Below, one piece after another: positions 52,704-59,727 of a stretch of 64,000 nucleotides of DNA. Location: positions 62,001 to 126,000 of the forward strand of contig JAAGZO010000966.1 in assembly GCA_024206195.1 (NCBI GenBank), read 5' to 3'. Source of the stretch: a bacterium (GTDB lineage: Archaea; Nanoarchaeota; Nanoarchaeia; Woesearchaeales; UBA10216). Made by a program: the position numbers and the translations under genes. Positions within the stretch are counted from its first letter, which is position 1, and each line of letters begins with the position of its first letter. Below the pieces are notes generated by a model. The model was not told the DNA's origin and did no database searches. It saw nothing but the letters and a program-made list of their open reading frames with translations.

Positions 52704-52874
52704 ATGAGCAACTTACATACGATTTTGAGTAGAGAGGCAAGTCTGTCAGCCGCTTACAGAGATGCTAAGAATGAGGCAGAAAAGCTTTTCTTTGCCTCAA
52801 GTAACTTCAGAGGATATGACAAGTCTCTTGAGATGTTCGACGAGGAAGTTATAGAAGGTGAATCTGAAAATTAG
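52704..52874 (+). CDS. Small hypothetical protein
   Basis: 56 residues that start directly on the stop of the nuclease gene with GGAGAAG upstream. Predicted helical and acidic (AAYRDAKNEAEKLFFA). Likely co-expressed with the nuclease. Confidence 0.5.
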   Translation: MSNLHTILSREASLSAAYRDAKNEAEKLFFASSNFRGYDKSLEMFDEEVIEGESEN

Positions 52875-52901
52875 GGTATTAATGTTACTGTTAACGTAGT
52901 C

Positions 52902-53465
52902 GTGTCCAGTGTTTTAAAAAAATTTAGACCATACGCACATTTGTTGGCTGTGAAAGCCAACGGGAATATGGGAGCAAGGGCTGATATAGTTGTCTTTAGA
53001 GATTCTGATAACGAGAAGGTTTTGTACAAGGATGTCCCTGCTATTTACATTGTCGAGATGCTGAATAAGTTCAAGGAAATCGTTAAGTTAATAGAAAACG
53101 CGCCTGAAAGGGACTTAACGAAGAATTGGCAGCCCGATCCTGAATATGGTGATCATATATTTAAGACGATTAAGCCTACTAAACGGTATAAAATGGAGAA
53201 AAGGTTGTCTCCTGTAGATCTTGCTCCTGCTGTAGGCCCACACGCGGCTCAGGTTACAACTCAGGAAGTGAATGTGCCAACTGGTTTGTATACTACTTGG
53301 GATTGGTCTTCAGAAATTACTCGGGGAGCAAAGGAAAAGATTTTGGAACGCTTCCGTATTGTGATATCTGCTCTCCAGGAGGCAAAATCCCGGGCAAATG
53401 AAGCTGAAGCACCAGAGATAAATCCGTCTGATCCTATTATTGATTTTATTCTTGAAGCCATGTAG
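52902..53465 (+). CDS. Hypothetical protein
   Basis: 187 residues from a GTG. Mixed sequence without recognised motifs; the C-terminal helix (RGAKEKILERFRIVISALQE) is charged. A hairpin terminator follows 50 bases downstream. Confidence 0.5.
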   Translation: MSSVLKKFRPYAHLLAVKANGNMGARADIVVFRDSDNEKVLYKDVPAIYIVEMLNKFKEIVKLIENAPERDLTKNWQPDPEYGDHIFKTIKPTKRYKMEKRLSPVDLAPAVGPHAAQVTTQEVNVPTGLYTTWDWSSEITRGAKEKILERFRIVISALQEAKSRANEAEAPEINPSDPIIDFILEAM

Positions 53466-53516
53466 TAGCTTCAAAAGAAGGTTAAACTCAATTTCAAGTT
53501 TATCATCATAAGTAAG

Positions 53517-53543
53517 TCTATAAACTGGTAGTTTATAGATTTT
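53517..53543 (+). terminator. Rho-independent terminator
   Basis: A perfect 10-bp stem TCTATAAACT / AGTTTATAGA with a GGT loop is followed by TTTT. It ends the unit containing the nuclease genes. Confidence 0.65.
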
Positions 53544-53610
53544 CTGTTAGGCTTGTACTTTTAAACCTATAAGCTTAAGATAACACCGGAGATTAAAATT
53601 TGATGGTCAG

Positions 53611-53760
53611 GATACCCCTCAGGTCGTAGGTTCAATTCCTACCTGCGCTTCCAACTATTTTTCTATTTTTACAAGCTATAGTTTGTTATGATAGAAATTT
53701 TATTTGGTTCTTATAGCGCGGTAGCTCAGTCGTAGAGCAGAGGTGGCCCGTATTATAAAT
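53611..53760 (+). tRNA. Candidate circularly permuted tRNA gene (3' half upstream of 5' half)
   Basis: First comes a tRNA 3' half: CCTC (anticodon-stem side), variable AGGTC, T arm GTAGG-TTCAATT-CCTAC, acceptor strand CTGCGCT, discriminator T and CCA (53617-53653). After 61 bases comes a 5' half: acceptor AGCGCGG, TA, D arm GCTC-AGTCGTA-GAGC, A, GAGG (53715-53743). The acceptor strands pair over all 7 bases (one G-U), and GAGG pairs with CCTC. Neither half has a partner in normal order nearby. The anticodon cannot be fixed because no U33 is apparent; GCC or CCC after GAGGTG and the U73 would hint at glycine. A two-piece tmRNA is less likely because the D arm and variable loop are tRNA-like. 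Confidence 0.55.
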
Positions 53761-53801
53761 GATTGTCAGAGATTTTTACTCTACTGTAGATAATACTATC
53801 T

Positions 53802-53828
53802 AGGCGGCCTCAGGATAGTGGGCCGCCT
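53802..53828 (+). promoter_or_regulatory. GC-rich hairpin after the permuted tRNA
   Basis: AGGCGGCC pairs perfectly with GGCCGCCT around an 11-base loop; no U-run follows. It may mark the 3' end of the tRNA-half transcript. The gap 53466-53848 otherwise holds the terminator and the tRNA halves. Confidence 0.45.
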
Positions 53829-53848
53829 GCCTATTCTATAACTTTATT

Positions 53849-55717
53849 ATGATTGATTTTTCTTTAGTTAAGAAACGTTTATTTTTGCTAAAATCACTCT
53901 CCGAAAAGCTAAAAAGTAAGTTTTTTGGGATTGACTTAGTCATTGACGAAGTTTTTGCTAATATTACATCATGGTATGTACTTCCAGAGCTAGTTAAGAG
54001 GCCTGTAGTAGTATGTATGTGGGGGATGACTGGTGTTGGTAAAACAAGTCTTGTAAGAGAGATTGTATCTGGTTTGGGGATGTTAGATAAATTTCTTGAA
54101 GTGCAGATGTATACCTCTGATGATAGAACTACACTTATAAAATCTCTTTTGGATGGTTCATACATATCATGTGGGAAACCTGGTATAGTTTTGTTAGATG
54201 AAATGCAAAACTACCGGACCGTAAAGAATGGAGAAGATTTTTCTGAGAGTAGGAGTTTTAGTGATGTCTGGTATTTATTATCAGACGGTGTTTTCCCGGT
54301 TGATCCGAATAGCAGAAATAAGCTTATGTCGATGCTTTTGGATGGAATGTACTTCTCACAACAGGTTTCCGATTCTGAGGAAGAGAGGACAGATAATGGT
54401 TTTGGTTTTAAAAGAATGCATTATCAGGCCTGTAGCTTAAAAAGTGCTACAAAGTGCTCAGAGACTGTTGAGTCAATTATGAAATGGTCGGTAGAAGAAA
54501 GAGAAGAAGCAATACAAAGAGCTCTTAATAGTGAAAGTACTTATGAAGCAGACGTTTATGGAAATCTTCTAGTATTTGTTCTTGGCAATTTAGATGAAGC
54601 CTATAGCATGGCGAGGTCAGTATCAGATGCTGAGGTAGACGCTGATATATTTAATGAAGCAGCATCGAAGATAACTGTAGTAGATATAAAATCGGCTCTT
54701 ACGGCAAGATTTCGACCGGAACATATCTCGAGGTTAGGGAATATTCATGTTATCTATCCATCTTTAAGAAGGTCTGATTATGTAGATCTTATAGTACATG
54801 AATGCAATGAAATGTTTAGTATTGCAAGTTCTTTTTCTGAGCTAAGTATTACTTATGATAAATCTCTTGTAGATTTTATATATAGAAACGGAGTTTTTCC
54901 GACGCAGGGAGTTCGGCCAGTTTTATCTACAATTTCCGGTGTTGGGAGTGTTATTCCTGAAATAGTGTTAGAAGCACTAGAAAAAGGGAGTAAAACTATA
55001 GTATTTAGTTCAGATGGTTCTATAGTCTTAGCCGCTCTTGCCGATGGTTATGTCGTTGAACGCTCTGTTCCTATCAATATAATAGATAAGGCGAGAGATG
55101 TGTTAACTGCTGATCATCGGTGTCTTGTAGCTTTCCATGAGGCAGGTCATGGAATAGTTTATGCTTTGTTGTTTGGAGTGTCTCCTACTCAGCTTAATGC
55201 AAGGTCATCGCTTTCAGGAGCAGATGGATTTGTCGGAATGCATGAGATTGTTGGAAGTCGGGATAATCTCATTAAGAAGGTTACAATTCTCCTTGCTGGA
55301 AGGGTATGTGAAGAGATGATGTTTGGGGAATCAATGGTTTCCGATGGTTCTTCTAGTGATATAACTACTGCTACTGCCATAGCTGTGGCTATGATAAGAG
55401 ATTATGGTATGGGAGACTTCTTAGGAAAAGTGAGGAGCATGTATAATTCTCCGCGTTCAGAAGAAGTTATACATGATGGTGAAAAGTCTAGTAATGCTTC
55501 TTCATATATACTTAGAAATTGCCGCACTGAGGCTTTAGAGCTTTTGCGGTCGAAACGTGCGGCTGTTGTTGCTCTAAGTAAAGTCTTATTATCTGAGGGT
55601 TCTATTGATCCTGTTAAATTTTGCAGTTTGGTTTCAAACTATAACATTACAGTTGAGGTGAAGAGTCCTGGGTATATTATAGAGGCTGGATACGGTCTAT
55701 TGCCGGATTTGTTTTAG
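53849..55717 (+). CDS. Soluble AAA+ ATPase fused to FtsH-type M41 metallopeptidase domain
   Basis: 622 residues. The N-terminal AAA+ module has VVVCMWGMTGVGKTSLVRE (Walker A near residue 60) and GIVLLDEMQNYR (Walker B near 118), closer in style to Clp/torsin-like AAA+ than to FtsH. The C-terminal 200 residues are M41: LVAFHEAGHGIVYALLFG (HExxH), AGRVCEEMMFGES, and a SSDITTATAIAVAMI helix with the third metal ligand Asp. Unlike FtsH there is no transmembrane segment. A processive protease for soluble substrates is inferred. Confidence 0.85.
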   Translation: MIDFSLVKKRLFLLKSLSEKLKSKFFGIDLVIDEVFANITSWYVLPELVKRPVVVCMWGMTGVGKTSLVREIVSGLGMLDKFLEVQMYTSDDRTTLIKSLLDGSYISCGKPGIVLLDEMQNYRTVKNGEDFSESRSFSDVWYLLSDGVFPVDPNSRNKLMSMLLDGMYFSQQVSDSEEERTDNGFGFKRMHYQACSLKSATKCSETVESIMKWSVEEREEAIQRALNSESTYEADVYGNLLVFVLGNLDEAYSMARSVSDAEVDADIFNEAASKITVVDIKSALTARFRPEHISRLGNIHVIYPSLRRSDYVDLIVHECNEMFSIASSFSELSITYDKSLVDFIYRNGVFPTQGVRPVLSTISGVGSVIPEIVLEALEKGSKTIVFSSDGSIVLAALADGYVVERSVPINIIDKARDVLTADHRCLVAFHEAGHGIVYALLFGVSPTQLNARSSLSGADGFVGMHEIVGSRDNLIKKVTILLAGRVCEEMMFGESMVSDGSSSDITTATAIAVAMIRDYGMGDFLGKVRSMYNSPRSEEVIHDGEKSSNASSYILRNCRTEALELLRSKRAAVVALSKVLLSEGSIDPVKFCSLVSNYNITVEVKSPGYIIEAGYGLLPDLF

Positions 55718-55720
55718 TAG

Positions 55721-56569
55721 ATGAATTTTGTTTTCAGTTATTATTACAGTGGTTTGCTATCTTGTATGGCTGACTTATTGTATAGTTTGCATTGTTCTAA
55801 TTCTAAAGGTACTTCTGAAGTTCTTGATTGTATTCTTAATTTAACGGAAGAGTACCTTTATGATAATCCAACAGCTTCGAGACTAGAGGTTAGTCATTAT
55901 GTTTTGGAACTTGTTGGTAGTAAATATTCAATCTTTAAAAAGGTTATGGATTTGTTTGGAAGTGCTGTTGACGATCTAGTCAATTTAATAGAGGATTGTT
56001 CAAACTTTCTTGAATGTAATGGAATTGAGGCTCTTAATGTCATTATAAAATGTTGTAATAGATGTTCACTTAGATCTGAATGTAGTCAGGTAGTTCCAGG
56101 TTGTGGTGTATACGGTTCATCTGTAATGTTTATTGGAGAAGCTCCAGGAGCTAATGAAGATTCTCAGGGTTTACCATTTGTTGGTAAGGCCGGAGTACTT
56201 CTAGACAAGATGATGTTGTCTATAGGACTTTCACGAGAAGATGTTTATATAACCAACATTGTTAAATGTAGACCTGTTGGTAACAAAGATCCAGATGGTG
56301 ATTCTATTTCGTACTGTTCTCCATTTCTTGATATGGAAATAGATCTTGTTTCTCCATCTGTAATATGTACTCTTGGAAAGTTACCAGGTCAGCGTATACT
56401 TGGACTTGATGGAACTTCTTCTATAAGCTCTTTTAGAGGTGTTTTTAGAAGATATCGGGATATACCGGTTATGCCAACGTATCATCCGGCATTTCTTCTT
56501 CGTAAACCTGAGTTTAAGAAGTTTGTTTGGGAAGATCTCAAGAAGGTTAAAGAATTGATAGATAGTTAG
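55721..56569 (+). CDS. Family 4 (Fe-S) uracil-DNA glycosylase
   Basis: 282 residues. CNRCSLRSEC supplies two cluster cysteines; VMFIGEAPGANEDSQGLPFV is motif 1, followed by GKAGVLLDKMM; NIVKCRPVGNKDPD and the cysteine in ISYCSPFLD complete the Fe-S ligands; MPTYHPAFLLR is motif 2. The N-terminal 105 residues are a helical extension. Removes uracil from DNA; fits a genome that depends on its own repair. Starts three bases after the protease gene. Confidence 0.9.
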   Translation: MNFVFSYYYSGLLSCMADLLYSLHCSNSKGTSEVLDCILNLTEEYLYDNPTASRLEVSHYVLELVGSKYSIFKKVMDLFGSAVDDLVNLIEDCSNFLECNGIEALNVIIKCCNRCSLRSECSQVVPGCGVYGSSVMFIGEAPGANEDSQGLPFVGKAGVLLDKMMLSIGLSREDVYITNIVKCRPVGNKDPDGDSISYCSPFLDMEIDLVSPSVICTLGKLPGQRILGLDGTSSISSFRGVFRRYRDIPVMPTYHPAFLLRKPEFKKFVWEDLKKVKELIDS

Positions 56570-56585
56570 CAATGTTTTTTTTGTT

Positions 56586-57008
56586 TTGAGAAAAGAGCTT
56601 GAAAAGATTCTTGTTAAGACTTTTCCTACTCTTTATTGTGACTATGATAAACACTACTCAGAAAGCCTATTGGCTTTCGGTTTTGATTGTTTTGATGGTT
56701 GGTTTGATTTGATTTACCAATTGTCTTCTGATTTAATTAGTACTAATGATAGTGAACATAACGTGGTAGCTGCTCAGGTCAAAGAGAAGTTTGGCGGTCT
56801 GAGATTTTATGTGTATTATGCTAGTCCTGAGCAATATCAGATAGTAAATAATGCTAAGAAGGAATCTTACAAGATATGTGAGAAGTGCGGGACACGGGGA
56901 GGAGTCACTACCGGCAGGTCTGACGGTAGTGACTGGATATCTACTCTGTGTTCAAGATGTAGAGGTTTGCAGGCTTGGGGTAGAGTTTTAAATACCAAGA
57001 ATGCTTAG
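56586..57008 (+). CDS. Hypothetical protein with zinc-ribbon-like cysteines
   Basis: 140 residues from a TTG that follows a T-run; no Shine-Dalgarno sequence. The C-terminal third has YKICEKCGTRGG and STLCSRCRGL, two CxxC pairs that can bind zinc. The middle has VKEKFGGLRFYVYY. Similar short proteins with this KFGGLRFY segment occur in phages and bacteria with unknown function. Confidence 0.6.
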   Translation: MRKELEKILVKTFPTLYCDYDKHYSESLLAFGFDCFDGWFDLIYQLSSDLISTNDSEHNVVAAQVKEKFGGLRFYVYYASPEQYQIVNNAKKESYKICEKCGTRGGVTTGRSDGSDWISTLCSRCRGLQAWGRVLNTKNA

Positions 57009-57011
57009 TTG

Positions 57012-57074
57012 AGCTATAGGTGTATTGGGTAGCAGGTAGAGGAGTTGGCGGTTACGGCTACATACACCTTAGCT
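57012..57074 (+). promoter_or_regulatory. Leader stem-loop upstream of ssb
   Basis: AGCT/AGCT and AGGTGTAT/ATACACCT pair at the ends, with GTAGC/GCTAC inside. Long T-rich tracts follow up to the ssb start at 57154. One of several hairpin plus U-tract leaders in this window. Confidence 0.5.
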
Positions 57075-57153
57075 TATTTTGTTCGCTTTGTTTTTTTGTA
57101 CTTGTTTTATAGACTTTGATTGTTTTTTTTCTATGGATTAAGTGCTTTTACTT

Positions 57154-57606
57154 ATGGCTAGTTATAATTGTTGTTCTTTTATTGGTAATCTGGGTCGCCA
57201 GTTTTCTGGGGAGGAAAGAAGTCCTCAGGATACTCTCAAGGCTAAGCTTACCAGTAATGAAAAGAAGGTTTTGAATGTAGGTCTTGCGGTGAATGGCCGT
57301 AAGAGAGATGATAGGGGTGAGTGGGTAGAGGATACTACCTGGATAGAATTAGAGTTTTGGGAGCGCCTTGCTGCTGTAGTGGAAGAAAGGTGCCGTCCAG
57401 GAACTTGCGTTTTTGTCTCAGGTACTATGAGGTTTAGTAGTTATGTGAGTAAAAGGCACGGTGGTGCTGCTGTTCCCACATTTACTCTTCGAGTTCGTGA
57501 TCTTCAGATACTTACTTGGGAATCTCGTGAGGAAACGTCTGCTCCTATCGAGGAAAATGTTTCTTCTAAAGATAATGGTAAAGAAATAGAGGACTTGCCA
57601 TTTTAA
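57154..57606 (+). CDS. ssb: Single-stranded DNA-binding protein (SSB)
   Basis: 150 residues (ATG 57154 preferred over GTG 57142). The OB-fold pattern is clear: SFIGNLGRQ, then VLNVGLAVNGRKRD, TTWIELEFWERLA, GTCVFVSGTMRF and FTLRVRDLQIL. The C-terminus is disordered and acidic and ends EIEDLPF, like the conserved DDIPF tip that recruits repair and replication partners. Lies between UDG and RecT genes. Confidence 0.9.
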   Translation: MASYNCCSFIGNLGRQFSGEERSPQDTLKAKLTSNEKKVLNVGLAVNGRKRDDRGEWVEDTTWIELEFWERLAAVVEERCRPGTCVFVSGTMRFSSYVSKRHGGAAVPTFTLRVRDLQILTWESREETSAPIEENVSSKDNGKEIEDLPF

Positions 57607-57619
57607 TCTTTTGAGTATT

Positions 57620-57694
57620 GTGTGGTGAATGCATCTGTAGTCGATCTTGAAGAAGGCTACGTTATTATCATGATCGAGCAGTGACTCGCCACAC
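57620..57694 (+). promoter_or_regulatory. Stem-closed element after ssb
   Basis: GTGTGGTGA pairs with TCGCCACAC (one G-U) and encloses TCGATC/GATCGA. It ends 12 bases before the next ATG. Structured leader or small RNA. Confidence 0.5.
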
Positions 57695-57705
57695 GATCAT
57701 TTTAT

Positions 57706-57933
57706 ATGTTTTTAATTGATAGTTTTTGGATTCTTGAGCCAGGTGATAAGGTTACTGCTGATATAGTAACGCTTACTCTAGAAGATGATGAGAAATTTAA
57801 GGTAGCTGACATGTCCGAAGCCTATATTCTTTATCTTCATTTGGAGGATGGACAATATTACGAAGTTAGAAAGATCGATTTTGTTCCAGAGAGTAGTTTG
57901 TTGTTTGGTAAGTATTTCGTTAAGAATCTGTAA
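57706..57933 (+). CDS. Small hypothetical protein
   Basis: 75 residues; no Shine-Dalgarno, T-rich leader. Strand-rich and acidic (WILEPGDKVTADIVTLTLED), consistent with a small beta barrel. No family recognised. Confidence 0.5.
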   Translation: MFLIDSFWILEPGDKVTADIVTLTLEDDEKFKVADMSEAYILYLHLEDGQYYEVRKIDFVPESSLLFGKYFVKNL

Positions 57934-57964
57934 TTGTTTGTTTTTCTTTATTTATGGTATTTTT

Positions 57965-58285
57965 ATGTGGCTTAGAACATTTTTGTTCTTTATTTATGGT
58001 GCTGGAAAAGGTACTTATAGGACTGCCTCTAGATCTTTTAGATCTAATAGGAAAACAATAAGTCGTCACAGAGCTTTTGTGACAAAGCGTAATAGTAAAG
58101 AAAGGGAGTTGATAAAGAAGGATCATGGGCATGTTTTAAGAGACTATAGTGCTCCACTTTGTGATATTTGTCATGTTCCTATGATCAGAAGAGATGGTAA
58201 GCATGGTACCTTTTGGGGCTGTGCGCTTTATCCTAGGTGCAGATTTACTCGTCCTTATATTAGAACGCGGTATGCTATAGGGTAG
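57965..58285 (+). CDS. Membrane-anchored topoisomerase-type zinc-finger protein
   Basis: 106 residues (ATG 57965). A short hydrophobic N-terminus (WLRTFLFFIYG) is followed by a strongly basic region (RSFRSNRKTISRHR) and a C-terminal zinc finger LCDICHVPMIRR then FWGCALYPRCRFTRP, the topoisomerase C4-type finger also found in nucleases. Probably a DNA-binding accessory protein. Confidence 0.6.
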   Translation: MWLRTFLFFIYGAGKGTYRTASRSFRSNRKTISRHRAFVTKRNSKERELIKKDHGHVLRDYSAPLCDICHVPMIRRDGKHGTFWGCALYPRCRFTRPYIRTRYAIG

Positions 58286-58294
58286 TGTTTTTAT

Positions 58295-58365
58295 AGGATC
58301 ACTACTCTTGTTGATTGATGAATGGTCAACTCTAATTTCTAAGCTTGGATTTAAATAGTGATCCT
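58295..58365 (+). promoter_or_regulatory. Stem-closed leader upstream of the RecT/Bet gene
   Basis: AGGATCACTA pairs perfectly over 10 bp with TAGTGATCCT and encloses GTTGA/TCAAC. A T-rich leader (TTTTTTTT then GTTGTTTT) precedes the ATG at 58414 and no Shine-Dalgarno is present. Confidence 0.55.
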
Positions 58366-58413
58366 GCTATTCGTTTTTGTTATTAACTGTTTGTTTTTTT
58401 TTGGTGTTGTTTT

Positions 58414-59208
58414 ATGTCTGATGATGTTTTAAATGTTTGGCAAGATAGTGCACAAATTCGTAGACTTTTTGCAAAGGGCTTAACTAATGATGAGTTTGAG
58501 TACTTTGCTAGATTAGGATCTACCCTTGGGGCAGATCCTTATAAAAGAGAAATCTGGGCTGTTAAGTATGGAGGTAACGCGGCTCAAATATTTTTAGGTA
58601 GGGATTTTTATAGAAGGAAGGCTCAAGAACAGGGAGACTACGAGGTTCACATTGTAGATGCTGTTTATTCCAATGATGAATTCTCGGTGTCTAACGGGCT
58701 GCCGTCCCATAAGTATAATCTTAAGGATAGGGGTAGCTTATTAGGGGCCTATTGTTTAGTTCACAAAAAGGACAGTGATAAGCCTTATTTTGCTTTTGCT
58801 GAATTTAGAGAGTATAGTACCGGTAAATCATTATGGAGGTCAAAGCCGTCTATGATGATTAAGAAAGTTGCTGAGGCTCAGGGTTTAAGAGGAGCTTATC
58901 AGGGTGTTTTTGGTGGTACTTATGATGAGAGTGAAGTTTGGGAGGAGAAGGATCCGCGCCTTGACAAGTTAATTACCGCTGTTAGGAAGCGACTTTCTAA
59001 GTCTCCTATACCAGAAAATCTAAAGGATTTCTGGTATGAAGTATTTGATAACAAAATTTATACTAATGAGATGGGATTATCTGTTCCGTTAACTTATGAT
59101 TTACTTTTAGATCTTGTTAATGGAGAGATAAAGTCTATATTTGAGGAGTACAAAGCAGTATCTGAGAATGAAGCTGCTGCTCCGAAAGAGGACAGTACAA
59201 GCTCTTAG
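58414..59208 (+). CDS. RecT/Bet-family single-strand annealing protein
   Basis: 264 residues. FARLGSTLGADPYKREIWAVKY, FLGRDFYRRKA, GAYCLVHKKD and KPSMMIKKVAEAQGLRGAYQ match the phage recombinase core of the RecT/Red-beta (Bet) group. The C-terminus is acidic and disordered. It anneals homologous single strands coated by SSB, with a 5'-3' exonuclease such as the gene at 51447 as likely partner. A strong marker of phage origin. Confidence 0.9.
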   Translation: MSDDVLNVWQDSAQIRRLFAKGLTNDEFEYFARLGSTLGADPYKREIWAVKYGGNAAQIFLGRDFYRRKAQEQGDYEVHIVDAVYSNDEFSVSNGLPSHKYNLKDRGSLLGAYCLVHKKDSDKPYFAFAEFREYSTGKSLWRSKPSMMIKKVAEAQGLRGAYQGVFGGTYDESEVWEEKDPRLDKLITAVRKRLSKSPIPENLKDFWYEVFDNKIYTNEMGLSVPLTYDLLLDLVNGEIKSIFEEYKAVSENEAAAPKEDSTSS

Positions 59209-59214
59209 TTTTTT

Positions 59215-59277
59215 GGCTCATATGATGAATAATTATAGAGAATATACTTACTTTTATCGTATGAGCCTTGTTTTTTT
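59215..59277 (+). promoter_or_regulatory. Hairpin and U-tract directly abutting a start codon
   Basis: GGCTCATATGA pairs with TCGTATGAGCC (11 bp, one G-U) around about 30 bases; TTGTTTTTTT then runs straight into the ATG at 59278. It looks like a terminator whose U-run is the leader of the next gene. Confidence 0.6.
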
Positions 59278-59727
59278 ATGTGTGATAGAGTTTTAGTAGG
59301 TATGCAGTTTGACCTTTTTGGTTTTGAGTCCAAGCGTTATAATGGATTGTTCCAAGTTACCGAAGTCGATGAAGAAAAGCATTTGGTTAAGTTACGTCGA
59401 ATTATGAAAACTGGAATACTTTCTACGTCGACGACTACTAACGAAATAACGTTAGCTGTTGAAGATGTTCTTGCCTTCGATTTTATTGGAGATGACAGTA
59501 GAGTTTTTCCACCAATTCCTAAGTCTTTTTCTGGTTTATTTGAATATGGTAGCTCAGCAAATTTAGTTTGCGTAAAGAGGAAGGTACTAAAGATTTTTGA
59601 GGAAAGAACAGAATTCTTAAATAAAGAAATGTTGTCTATGCAATCTGACATGGATGCAGCAGTATCCTATATCAAAGAACTTTCTGATCAAGTAGCTAAC
59701 ATGCCTGATAACGACTGGGGTGAATAG
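59278..59727 (+). CDS. Hypothetical protein
   Basis: 149 residues; strand-rich first 100 residues with basic patches and a C-terminal helix (LNKEMLSMQSDMDAAVSYIK). Unrecognised. It overlaps the polymerase gene by eight bases, so it is probably co-translated with it and may be a replication accessory. Confidence 0.55.
   Translation: MCDRVLVGMQFDLFGFESKRYNGLFQVTEVDEEKHLVKLRRIMKTGILSTSTTTNEITLAVEDVLAFDFIGDDSRVFPPIPKSFSGLFEYGSSANLVCVKRKVLKIFEERTEFLNKEMLSMQSDMDAAVSYIKELSDQVANMPDNDWGE

Noticed and set aside
53611..53760. Permuted (two-piece) tmRNA
   Set aside because: Gene order fits, but there is a normal D stem-loop, a 5-base variable loop and anticodon-stem pairs, and no tag-peptide frame or G3-U70 pair.
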